This document shows, piece after piece, positions 1-7,294 of a stretch of 39,492 bases of DNA. Under the pieces are notes generated by a model that saw only the letters and a list, made by a program, of their open reading frames with translations, did no database searches and was not told the DNA's origin. The stretch is from Oscillospiraceae bacterium (GTDB taxonomy: Bacteria > Bacillota > Clostridia > Oscillospirales > Oscillospiraceae). Location of the stretch: the NCBI GenBank assembly GCA_015067845.1, contig SVLT01000019.1, positions 1 to 39,492 on the forward strand, given 5' to 3'. Both the position numbers and the translations under genes were made by a program. The number at the start of each line of letters is the position of its first letter. Positions within the stretch are counted from its first letter, which is position 1.

Positions 1-76
1 TGGTTGCGGAGGCAGGACTCGAACCTACGACCTCCGGGTTATGAGCCCGACGAGCTTCCAACTGCTCTACTCCGCG
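1..76 (-). tRNA. initiator tRNA-fMet (anticodon CAU)
   Basis: On the minus strand this folds as a complete cloverleaf ending in an encoded CCA. The anticodon is CAU. Two features mark it as the initiator rather than elongator tRNA-Met. The first acceptor pair is a C1 x A72 mismatch, and the anticodon stem ends in three consecutive G-C pairs (GGG/CCC). It delivers formyl-methionine to the ribosomal P site at start codons. A consensus promoter lies just upstream at 106-134. The window begins exactly at the CCA end, so any downstream tRNAs in the same transcript are out of view. Confidence 0.95.
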
Positions 77-105
77 ATATTGGGCGCACTTTTGAGTGCT
101 TGGGT

Positions 106-134
106 ATTATAGCACGGGTATATCTGTTTGTCAA
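106..134 (-). promoter_or_regulatory. sigma-A promoter for initiator tRNA
   Basis: On the minus strand there is a perfect TTGACA (129-134), a 17-base spacer and a perfect TATAAT (106-111). Transcription would start about 20 bases before the mature tRNA. A fully consensus promoter fits a highly expressed stable RNA. Confidence 0.85.
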
Positions 135-209
135 GCCTTTTTCGCTCTCCATGTTCCGACAAAAAACGATCGAAACATCTTCCGTCGTTCACATTCTTTT
201 CAAGAAGTA

Positions 210-238
210 TTGATTGCAGCCAGTTTTTATGATAAAAT
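210..238 (+). promoter_or_regulatory. promoter for psuG
   Basis: TTGATT (210-215), 17-base spacer, TAAAAT (233-238). It lies 25 bases upstream of the psuG start codon and just ahead of its GGAGG ribosome binding site. Confidence 0.6.
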
Positions 239-263
239 TACAAAAAATCAGGAGGTTATCATT

Positions 264-1178
264 ATGAACTGTTATTTGGATATTAAACCTGAGGTGGCCC
301 AGGCGTTGGCAGAAGGACGGCCCGTGGTGGCGTTGGAGTCCACCATTATTTCTCACGGCATGCCCTATCCTCAAAATGTGGAAACGGCCCTGAATGTGGA
401 GCGCATCGTCCGTGAGCACGGAGCTGTGCCTGCCACCATCGCCGTCATCGGCGGACGGTTGAAGGCAGGTCTTACCGAGGAAGAGATCGAATATTTTGGC
501 AAGAAGGGTCAGGCGATCGCCAAGGCCTCCCGTCGTGACCTGGCTGTGCTGTGTGCCCGGGGCGAGGACGGCGCTACCACCGTTACCACCACCATGATCA
601 TTGCCCACATGGCCGGCATCCGTGTATTCGCTACCGGCGGCATCGGCGGTGTGCACAGGGGCGCGGAAACCACTATGGACATCTCCGCAGATCTGGAAGA
701 GTTGGGTCAGACCCCTGTGATGGTGGTCTGTGCCGGCGCGAAGTCTATTTTGGATCTGGGCTTGACCTTGGAATATTTGGAGACCAAGGGCGTGCCGGTA
801 ATTGGCTACGGCACGGAGGAGCTGCCCGCTTTCTACACCCGTCAATCCGGCTTCAAGGTGGATTATCGGATCGACACGCCTGCGGAATTGGCTAAGGCCT
901 TCAAGGCGCAGAACGATCTGGGCTTCCCCGGCGGTATGCTGGTGACCAATCCCATTCCCGAGGAATACGCCATGCCTTTGGACACCATCAATGCCGCAAT
1001 CGATCAGGCCATTGCCGAGTGCGAGGCCAAGGGCATCCACGGCAAAGAGACCACGCCTTTCCTGTTGGCCCGGGTGGCAGAGCTCACCGGCGGCAATTCC
1101 CTGGCATCCAACATCCAGTTGGTCTACAACAACGCCGCAGTTGCTGCGGAAACCGCAAAAGAATACTGCAAGCTTTAA
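264..1178 (+). CDS. psuG: pseudouridine-5'-phosphate glycosidase
   Basis: 304-residue enzyme that reversibly splits pseudouridine 5'-phosphate into uracil and ribose 5-phosphate, the second step of pseudouridine salvage in the cytoplasm. The length matches the family. Compared with E. coli PsuG at a constant offset of six, the known active-site residues are present: E25 (E31), K87 (K93), H131 (H137), D143 (metal ligand D149) and the Schiff-base lysine K160 (K166, in the CAGAKS motif). The ATG at 264 is chosen because GGAGG lies at 251-255; longer upstream reading lacks a site. The usual partner, a PfkB-type pseudouridine kinase (psuK), is not adjacent. The gene is monocistronic, ending in a bidirectional terminator shared with glyQS. 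Confidence 0.93.
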   Translation: MNCYLDIKPEVAQALAEGRPVVALESTIISHGMPYPQNVETALNVERIVREHGAVPATIAVIGGRLKAGLTEEEIEYFGKKGQAIAKASRRDLAVLCARGEDGATTVTTTMIIAHMAGIRVFATGGIGGVHRGAETTMDISADLEELGQTPVMVVCAGAKSILDLGLTLEYLETKGVPVIGYGTEELPAFYTRQSGFKVDYRIDTPAELAKAFKAQNDLGFPGGMLVTNPIPEEYAMPLDTINAAIDQAIAECEAKGIHGKETTPFLLARVAELTGGNSLASNIQLVYNNAAVAAETAKEYCKL

Positions 1179-1184
1179 TGAACA

Positions 1185-1219
1185 AAGAGCAGGCTCATGA
1201 GAGCCTGCTCTTACTTTTT
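1185..1219. terminator. bidirectional terminator between psuG and glyQS
   Basis: A perfect 12-bp stem (1185-1196 with 1201-1212) with a 4-base loop, T-rich on the plus side (ACTTTTT) and T-rich on the minus side, between two convergent genes. Confidence 0.8.
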
Positions 1220-2645
1220 AGAAATAGCACTTTTCGGCGATATAGGCTTTCAGTTCGCTGATGGGAACGCGGACCTGCTCCATGGTATCACGGTCACGGA
1301 CGGTGACGCAGTCATCGGCGGGAGTATTCTCGTCGCCAACGGTCTGGAAGTCCACGGTGATGCACAGGGGTGTGCCGATCTCGTCCGCACGGCGGTAACG
1401 CTTGCCGATGGAGCCGGCATCGTCAAAGTCGATCATGAAGTCCTTACGCAGCTCGGCGTAGATCTCCTCGGCCTTGGGGGACAGCTTCTTGCTCAGGGGC
1501 AGGATGGCCGCCTTGAAGGGTGCCAGAGCCGGGTGCAGGTGCAGAACAGTACGCACATCGTCCTTGCCGTTCTTGTCCTGGCCCACCACTTCCTCGTCGT
1601 ATGCCTCGCACAGGAATGCCAGAGCCACACGGTCACAGCCCAGGGAGGGCTCGATGACATAGGGGATATAGTGTTCGTTGCGCTCCTGGTCGAAATAGGT
1701 CAGCTTCTTACCGGAAGCCTCCTGGTGACGGCCCAGGTCGTAATCGGTACGGTCAGCAATGCCCCACAGCTCGCCCCAGCCGCCGCCGAAGGGGAACTGG
1801 TACTCGATATCGGTGGTTGCGCGGGAATAGAAGGCCAGCTCAGCGGGATCGTGGTCACGCAGGCGCAAGGAGTCTTCCTTGATGCCCAGGCTGATCAGCC
1901 AGTTCTTGCAGAAATCCTTCCAGTAGGCGAACCATTCCAGGTCGGTGCCGGGCTGGCAGAAGAATTCACACTCCATCTGCTCGAACTCACGGGTACGGAA
2001 GGTGAAGTTGCCGGGGGTGATCTCGTTACGGAAGGCCTTACCCACCTGGCAAACGCCGAAGGGCAGCTTCTTACGGGTGGTACGCTGAATATTGTCGAAG
2101 TTGACGAAAATACCCTGTGCGGTCTCGGGACGCAGGTAGACGGTGGAGGAGGAGTCCTCGGTAACGCCCATCTGGGTCTTGAACATCAGGTTGAACTTAC
2201 GGATAGAGGTGAAGTGGTGCTTACCGCAGTTGGGGCAGACCACATCCTCGTGGGAAGCGATGTAAGCATCCATTTCCTCCTGGCTCATGGCATCCACATT
2301 CACATCCTTGCCGGACTCGGAAGCGGAGATGAGCTGGTCTGCACGCTGACGGGAGCCGCAGCCCTTGCAGTCCACCAGAGGATCGGAGAAGGAGCCCACG
2401 TGGCCGGTGGTGACCCAAGTGGTGGGATTCATCAAAATAGCGGCATCCAGGCCTACATTGTAGGGAGATTCCTGAACGAACTTTTTCAGCCATGCCTTTT
2501 TCACGTTGTTCTTGAACTCCACACCCAGAGGGCCGTAGTCCCAGGAGTTGGCCAGACCGCCGTAGATCTCGGAGCCGGCATAGACAAAACCCCGGTTCTT
2601 ACAGAGGTTTACGATCATATCTAAGGTCTTTTCGCTGTTTTTCAT
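1218..2645 (-). CDS. glyQS: glycine--tRNA ligase, single-chain dimeric type
   Basis: 475-residue class II synthetase that charges tRNA-Gly. The start sequence [12 protein letters not shown] leads into the family-typical [12 protein letters not shown] and WDYGPLG segments. Later come the class II motif 2 region around [16 protein letters not shown] and a motif 3 arginine in the GCDRVALAF segment. The C-terminal anticodon-binding domain follows, containing [11 protein letters not shown]. This is the alpha2 form, not the separate glyQ/glyS form. The ATG at 2645 is preferred over an upstream TTG because GGAGG lies at 2652-2656. It has its own promoter (2690-2718) overlapping the end of plsC. The leader is only about 40 bases, too short for a T-box. 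Confidence 0.95.
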   Translation of the reverse strand: MKNSEKTLDMIVNLCKNRGFVYAGSEIYGGLANSWDYGPLGVEFKNNVKKAWLKKFVQESPYNVGLDAAILMNPTTWVTTGHVGSFSDPLVDCKGCGSRQRADQLISASESGKDVNVDAMSQEEMDAYIASHEDVVCPNCGKHHFTSIRKFNLMFKTQMGVTEDSSSTVYLRPETAQGIFVNFDNIQRTTRKKLPFGVCQVGKAFRNEITPGNFTFRTREFEQMECEFFCQPGTDLEWFAYWKDFCKNWLISLGIKEDSLRLRDHDPAELAFYSRATTDIEYQFPFGGGWGELWGIADRTDYDLGRHQEASGKKLTYFDQERNEHYIPYVIEPSLGCDRVALAFLCEAYDEEVVGQDKNGKDDVRTVLHLHPALAPFKAAILPLSKKLSPKAEEIYAELRKDFMIDFDDAGSIGKRYRRADEIGTPLCITVDFQTVGDENTPADDCVTVRDRDTMEQVRVPISELKAYIAEKCYF

Positions 2646-2689
2646 GGATATATCCTCCAAATTTTCGGATTCATTTTTGTTGATAATTC

Positions 2690-2718
2690 ATTATACATGG
2701 GTTTCTTGCGGAAATCAA
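2690..2718 (-). promoter_or_regulatory. promoter for glyQS
   Basis: On the minus strand TTGATT (2713-2718), 17-base spacer, TATAAT (2690-2695). It overlaps the 3' end of the upstream acyltransferase gene, so glyQS can be transcribed independently. Confidence 0.7.
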
Positions 2719-3551
2719 GAAATTTCTTCCTGAGATACCCGGTCTGGGCCGAGATCATCGGCCATCATGTGATAGACCATATCACCCAGCTCCACGGTGG
2801 TCATGCCGGCGTATTCCTCCGGCTGGATGGTTTTGATCAGGTGCAGGTCAATGTCCGTGGGTTTCAGATGCAGGAAATTTTTGACGATGTGATTGGTATT
2901 GGTGATGGTACACACCACGATGGGCACACCCGTTTTTGTGGCGATCTTAAAAACGCCGCTGCGGAAATGGTGGAGCTTTCGATCCGGTTTGATGTAACCC
3001 TCCGGGAAAACACCAATGGACACCTCATCCTCCTTGATCAGGCGGATGCAGTTGAGGATGGTTTTCAGGGCTTCCCGGTCATTTTCCCGGTTGACCAGCT
3101 GGCACATGATCTTATGCATCAGCGGTCCCACAAGGAACATACTCTTGGTTTCCTGTTTTCCGATAAAGGTCAGCTGACTTTTCCGGAAATATTTGAGAAG
3201 TATCACCGGATCTGCTTCGTGCAGGTGATTGCACACCAGTAAAAAACGGCCGCTTTTCGGTGTCTGTTCCAGGCCTTTGGTATGCACTCTTGCCTGGCCT
3301 ACGGTGAGGATCAGGGGTATATACAGGTCTGCCAAAGCTCGATAATAGGGGCTGTCGTGTTCCTGGGGCTTCTCCTGATCCACAAGCAGGCAGGATATCC
3401 ACAAAACCAAAAACGCCACCACTGCCAGACCCAAAAAGCTGCCCAAAAAACTCAGTGGGGCCACCCACAGCCAATGCAAACCGATGCCGCTGCTGATGCA
3501 GGCACTGACTGCTGTCAAGACAGATAGCACTGTCATTCCGCCCAAAAGCAT
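2715..3551 (-). CDS. plsC: 1-acyl-sn-glycerol-3-phosphate acyltransferase family protein
   Basis: 278-residue membrane protein of the PlsC/lysophosphatidic acid acyltransferase family, which transfers a fatty acyl group to the sn-2 position of lysophosphatidate in membrane phospholipid synthesis. Two hydrophobic segments (about residues 5-25 and 28-57) precede the catalytic domain. The catalytic H-X4-D motif is H109...D114 in the NHLHEADP segment, and the substrate-binding FPEG motif is at 182-185. Start at 3551 is supported by GGAGG at 3559-3563 and a strong promoter at 3584-3612. Exact acyl acceptor cannot be read from sequence; the symbol is by family. Confidence 0.85.
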   Translation of the reverse strand: MLLGGMTVLSVLTAVSACISSGIGLHWLWVAPLSFLGSFLGLAVVAFLVLWISCLLVDQEKPQEHDSPYYRALADLYIPLILTVGQARVHTKGLEQTPKSGRFLLVCNHLHEADPVILLKYFRKSQLTFIGKQETKSMFLVGPLMHKIMCQLVNRENDREALKTILNCIRLIKEDEVSIGVFPEGYIKPDRKLHHFRSGVFKIATKTGVPIVVCTITNTNHIVKNFLHLKPTDIDLHLIKTIQPEEYAGMTTVELGDMVYHMMADDLGPDRVSQEEIS

Positions 3552-3583
3552 ATTGTTTCCTCCAAAAATCCCATATTTCTCTT

Positions 3584-3612
3584 ATTATACTCTATAAAAA
3601 GCAAGGAAACAA
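3584..3612 (-). promoter_or_regulatory. promoter for plsC-like gene
   Basis: On the minus strand TTGTTT (3607-3612), 17-base spacer, TATAAT (3584-3589), placed about 33 bases before the start codon and divergent from the promoter at 3636-3664. Confidence 0.7.
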
Positions 3613-3635
3613 GTACAAAATACCTGTATTGGGGG

Positions 3636-3664
3636 TAGAAATTATCCGGATTAACTGGTATAAT
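3636..3664 (+). promoter_or_regulatory. promoter for the 3694-9832 operon
   Basis: TAGAAA (3636-3641, weak -35), 17-base spacer, perfect TATAAT (3659-3664). The predicted start of transcription (about 3671) argues against the ATG at 3673 and for the one at 3694. Confidence 0.55.
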
Positions 3665-3693
3665 ACTGTATTATGCCATTAGAAAGGCAGGCG

Positions 3694-4413
3694 ATGGATA
3701 TGAAAAAGAGAATTTGGGAACTGGACGCTCTGCGGGGGCTTTGTATTCTCGGCATGGTAGTCGTCCATTTTATTTATGATCTGGTGGATCTGTACGCTCT
3801 GGTGGATTGGGAATATCCACCGCTGTTTACCTTTGTTCAGCAATGGGGTGGCGTGCTGTTTTTGCTGATCTCCGGCATCTGCGTTACCCTGGGTTCCCGG
3901 TGCATCCGCAGAGGTCTGCTGGTATTTGCCTGCGGACTGGTGGTCTCCGCCGTCACCTATGGGATGTATTATTTTAATTTTGCCGGGAAGGGCATGATCA
4001 TTTATTTTGGCGTTTTGCATTGTTTGGGCGCATGTATGCTTTTGTGGCCGATTTTTCGCAGACTGCCTCATTGGGCGCTGGCGCTGGTTGGGTTGGTCCT
4101 GGTGATTGCCGGTCTGCAATTGAAGACGCTTTCCGGTATCGAGCATCCCTGGTTCATGATCTTCGGACTGCCCTGGGCAGGCTTTGCATCTTCCGATTAT
4201 TTCCCCCTGCTCCCCTACTTCGGGTTTTTCCTCATCGGCAGCGCCCTGGGCAAGAGCCTTTATCGCAAAAAGGAAAGCCTGCTGCCCCGGGTAAATCCCA
4301 AAAATCTCATCGTTCGCTTTTTGTCGCTGTGCGGTAAGCATTCTTTGTGGATCTATATGCTCCATCAGCCCTTGCTCAGCGGTATTTTCTATCTGATCAT
4401 CACACTTTCCTGA
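3694..4413 (+). CDS. DUF1624 / HGSNAT-like membrane acyltransferase
   Basis: 239-residue polytopic membrane protein with about seven hydrophobic segments. The N-terminus reads WELDALRGLCILGMVVVHF, the hallmark of the heparan-alpha-glucosaminide N-acetyltransferase (DUF1624) group of transmembrane acyltransferases, with the conserved D-x-x-RG and a membrane histidine. Members are thought to move acetyl groups from cytoplasmic acetyl-CoA to an extracytoplasmic acceptor; the acceptor here is unknown. The ATG at 3694 is preferred: AAAGG lies at 3682-3686, while the upstream ATG at 3673 would be almost leaderless. It is the first gene of a tight five-gene plus-strand operon. Confidence 0.75.
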   Translation: MDMKKRIWELDALRGLCILGMVVVHFIYDLVDLYALVDWEYPPLFTFVQQWGGVLFLLISGICVTLGSRCIRRGLLVFACGLVVSAVTYGMYYFNFAGKGMIIYFGVLHCLGACMLLWPIFRRLPHWALALVGLVLVIAGLQLKTLSGIEHPWFMIFGLPWAGFASSDYFPLLPYFGFFLIGSALGKSLYRKKESLLPRVNPKNLIVRFLSLCGKHSLWIYMLHQPLLSGIFYLIITLS

Positions 4414-4426
4414 CAGAGGTGCTTTT

Positions 4427-5167
4427 ATGAAACGATTTTTGAAACCTTCCGATCTTCCTTACATTGCATTGTGCGGTGGTCTTCTGACCTGTATTGCCCG
4501 GATGCTGCTGTTTATATCCGCCCTGGGCAGCGAAGACGGCCTTCTGCCCGTGGGCACATGGCCAGACCTTTTGAGTTGGGGTCTCGTTGCTGTTACCATG
4601 GGACTTTTGCTGGTTGGCATTTGGCCGATACAGGACACTGTGAGATTCAGTCAAAAATATAGTAAGACTCTGTTTGCTGCCATTTCCATGGCCGTTGCCG
4701 CAGTGGGCTTTGGCCTCACCTCTCTTTTGGAATTGACCTCCGAAATGGACATGATCAGCTTTGTCAGCACCCTGTTCGGTTTCCTCGCTGCGGCAGCGCT
4801 GGGTCTCCTCGCCTGGGGTCGAATGAAAGGCAAGCAGCTCAACATGGTGTTTCACGGCATTGTTTGCGTATATCTGATGCTCCATTTGGTGTCCCACTAT
4901 CGGCTTTGGAGCTCCTATCCCCAGCTGCAAAGCTATGCCTTTGAGCTGATGGCCATTGTATTTGTGATGCTGGCCAGCTACCATCGGGCAGCTGCCGATG
5001 CCGGTCACGGCGCTTACCGCGCCTATACCTTCTTCTCCCTTGCGGCGGTGTATTTCTGCATTGCCACATTGCCGGGCTGCGATAATCCTGTATTTTTCCT
5101 GGGCTGTGCCCTGTGGATGTTCTTCACCCCCAGCCGCTTGCCGTCTTCTTCCCGGAGGGAGGCGTAA
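4427..5167 (+). CDS. hypothetical seven-helix membrane protein
   Basis: 246-residue integral membrane protein with roughly seven hydrophobic helices and short loops; no recognised catalytic motif. It starts 13 bases after the preceding stop, with AGAGG at 4415-4419. The gene ends two bases before the next start, so its 3' end also supplies the ribosome binding site (GGAGGGAGG) of cca. I do not recognise the family. Position next to an HGSNAT-like membrane acyltransferase could mean a shared envelope role, but that is inference. Confidence 0.7.
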   Translation: MKRFLKPSDLPYIALCGGLLTCIARMLLFISALGSEDGLLPVGTWPDLLSWGLVAVTMGLLLVGIWPIQDTVRFSQKYSKTLFAAISMAVAAVGFGLTSLLELTSEMDMISFVSTLFGFLAAAALGLLAWGRMKGKQLNMVFHGIVCVYLMLHLVSHYRLWSSYPQLQSYAFELMAIVFVMLASYHRAAADAGHGAYRAYTFFSLAAVYFCIATLPGCDNPVFFLGCALWMFFTPSRLPSSSRREA

Positions 5168-5169
5168 GT

Positions 5170-6483
5170 ATGCATTTGCCGGAATATGTCCGACAATGCG
5201 TGGACGCATTGGAGCGTTTGGGCTTCGCCTGCTATGCCGTGGGCGGCTGTGTCCGGGATTCCCTGCTGGGGCTTGTTCCACAGGACTATGATCTGTGTAC
5301 GGACGCATTGCCCGCACAAATCAAGACGGCTTTTGCCGATTTTCAGTTGGTGTTGGCCGGGGAAAAGCACGGCACGGTGGGCGTAATCACCGACGGCGGC
5401 GTGGTGGAGATCACCACTTTCCGCACCGAAGGGGATTATGCGGACAACCGTCATCCGGGATGGGTGAAATTTGAAAAAAGCATCGAAGCCGATCTGTCCC
5501 GGCGGGATTTTACCGTCAATGCCATGGCCTATTCTCCCAGCCGGGGCTTTGCTGACCCCTTTGGCGGTCAGAAAGATTTGGAAAATCATATTTTACGGGC
5601 TGTGGGAGATGCTGATGAGCGTTTCACCGAGGATGCGCTGCGGATTCTCCGGGGCGTGCGTTTTGCTGTGCGCTACCATCTGAAACCGGAAGAAAACACC
5701 ATGCAGGCTATGCTCAGCAAGGCAGGCCTGCTTGATCATATTGCCCGGGAACGGGTATTTGACGAGTTATGTAAACTTCTCCCCTTGGTTGCTGCCAAAG
5801 ATCTGCTGAATTTCGGGCCCATACTGGCCCAGGTCATTACGGAATTGAAGCCGACCATGGGATTTGAACAGCACAACCGCAATCACAGCTACGATGTGTA
5901 TACCCACATTTGCCATGTGGTGGAGGCGGTTCCCCGGGAGCTTTCTCTGCGCTGGGCGGCGCTGCTCCATGATATCGGCAAGCCCGGTACTTTTTTCATG
6001 GGCGAAGACGGTCAGGGACATTTTTACGGACATGATCGCCTCAGCGCGGATATGGCAGATGAAATTCTGCGGCGGCTGAAAGCACCCAACGCCCTGCGGG
6101 AGGAAGTGGTGTTTCTCATTGCCCATCATATGATGCGCCCGGAGCCGGACAAAAAGCTCCTGCGCCGGCATTTGAGCAAATGGGGCGCGCAGCGGCTGGA
6201 CAAGCTGCTGCTTTTGCAGCGTGCGGATCTGGGAAGCAAGGGTGTGCCCGGAAAGACCCTGCCTTTTGAAGAAATCCGGGCCGTTATGGATGAAATTGCC
6301 GCGGAAAACAGCTGTCTGACTGTGAAGGATCTGGCTGTCAACGGGCATGATCTGATGGATCTTGGTCTTTCCGGACAGGCTGTGGGAAACTGTCTGAATA
6401 CGCTTTTGTCCAGAGTGCTGGATGAGGAATTACCCAACGAAAAATCGGCGCTGATCGCCGAGATCAGGAGGATGTATCTATGA
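5170..6483 (+). CDS. cca: CCA tRNA nucleotidyltransferase with HD domain
   Basis: 437-residue class II nucleotidyltransferase that adds or repairs the 3' CCA of tRNA. Visible motifs in order: GG (25-26) and RD (29-30) in VGGCVRD; metal-binding DYD at 39-41; the nucleotide-selecting RRDFTVNAM at 111-119; and a C-terminal HD metal site at 267-268 (LLHDIGKP), which in HD-containing family members gives phosphohydrolase activity. Start at 5170 follows a GGAGGGAGG site. It overlaps the following gene by ATGA. A poly(A) polymerase role cannot be fully excluded, but the firmicute HD architecture favours CCA addition. Confidence 0.9.
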   Translation: MHLPEYVRQCVDALERLGFACYAVGGCVRDSLLGLVPQDYDLCTDALPAQIKTAFADFQLVLAGEKHGTVGVITDGGVVEITTFRTEGDYADNRHPGWVKFEKSIEADLSRRDFTVNAMAYSPSRGFADPFGGQKDLENHILRAVGDADERFTEDALRILRGVRFAVRYHLKPEENTMQAMLSKAGLLDHIARERVFDELCKLLPLVAAKDLLNFGPILAQVITELKPTMGFEQHNRNHSYDVYTHICHVVEAVPRELSLRWAALLHDIGKPGTFFMGEDGQGHFYGHDRLSADMADEILRRLKAPNALREEVVFLIAHHMMRPEPDKKLLRRHLSKWGAQRLDKLLLLQRADLGSKGVPGKTLPFEEIRAVMDEIAAENSCLTVKDLAVNGHDLMDLGLSGQAVGNCLNTLLSRVLDEELPNEKSALIAEIRRMYL

Positions 6484-7283
6484 AAATTGCCATTGTGACC
6501 GGCGCAAGCTCCGGCATGGGTCGGGAATTCGTACTGCAACTGGGAAACTATGTTCAGGTGGATGAGATCTGGGTCATTGCCCGTCGGCAGCAGGCTCTGG
6601 ACTCTCTGAAAGCGGAGGTCAGCACCCCCATCCGGGCCATCAGTCTGGATTTGCTGAACGAACAGAGTTTTGAAGCGTTTGCCGCCTTGCTGGAAACAGA
6701 AAAGCCGGACATTCGCCTGTTGGTCAACGCCGCCGGATTCGGAAAATTCGGCAGCTTTGAAAACATTTCTTTGGAAGATGACTGCCGCATGATCGAGCTG
6801 AACTGCACCGCCCTGGTGCGGATGACACGACTGTGCATCCCCTACATGCAATCCGGCAGCCATATTTTGCAGTTGGACAGTCTTTCTGCCTTCCAGCCCG
6901 TGCCCTACATCACCACTTACGGCGCTACCAAGGCCTTCGTTCTCAGCTATTCCCGTGCCATGAACCGGGAATTGAAGGACCGGGGCATCCGGATGATGGC
7001 CATGAATCCCGGCTGGGTGAAAACAGAATTTTTCAACCATGCCTGTCAAACCAACGACAAGGTACAGTATTATGACCGCCTTTACGAGGCAGATTTCTGT
7101 GTGGCTTATGCTATGAAGGATCTGTACCGATCCAAAAAGGATTATTCTGTGCCCGGATTCTTCACCCGGATGCAGGTGCGTCTTGTAAAACTGCTGCCCC
7201 ACGGCATGGTGATGGACACCTGGCTGAGTCAGCAGAAAAAGGCGAAAAACAACGACAACCTCACCGTTGAGGGACGGAAATAA
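6480..7283 (+). CDS. short-chain dehydrogenase/reductase (SDR)
   Basis: 267-residue classical SDR. The cofactor-binding TGASSGMG motif is at residues 7-14, followed by the structural NAAG motif and the catalytic YxxxK (YGATK) downstream of a serine-containing DSLSAF segment. It should use NAD(P)H to reduce or oxidise a carbonyl/alcohol; the substrate is not predictable. The C-terminus is basic and extended, similar to family members that act on lipidic substrates, which is only suggestive. Start overlaps the cca stop (ATGA, 6480-6483), indicating translational coupling. Confidence 0.85.
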   Translation: MKIAIVTGASSGMGREFVLQLGNYVQVDEIWVIARRQQALDSLKAEVSTPIRAISLDLLNEQSFEAFAALLETEKPDIRLLVNAAGFGKFGSFENISLEDDCRMIELNCTALVRMTRLCIPYMQSGSHILQLDSLSAFQPVPYITTYGATKAFVLSYSRAMNRELKDRGIRMMAMNPGWVKTEFFNHACQTNDKVQYYDRLYEADFCVAYAMKDLYRSKKDYSVPGFFTRMQVRLVKLLPHGMVMDTWLSQQKKAKNNDNLTVEGRK

Positions 7284-7294
7284 CGGACAAAACC

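Noticed and set aside
4..213. Plus-strand open frame beginning MRRQDSNLRPPGYEPD
   Set aside because: It is the reverse complement of the initiator tRNA gene, a classic false protein.
1197..2624. Long plus-strand frame opposite glyQS
   Set aside because: Shadow of the glyQS codons; low-complexity LGG/VAG composition and no family match.
2646..2714. T-box leader for glyQS
   Set aside because: Only about 40 transcribed bases precede the gene; there is no room for a specifier stem or antiterminator.
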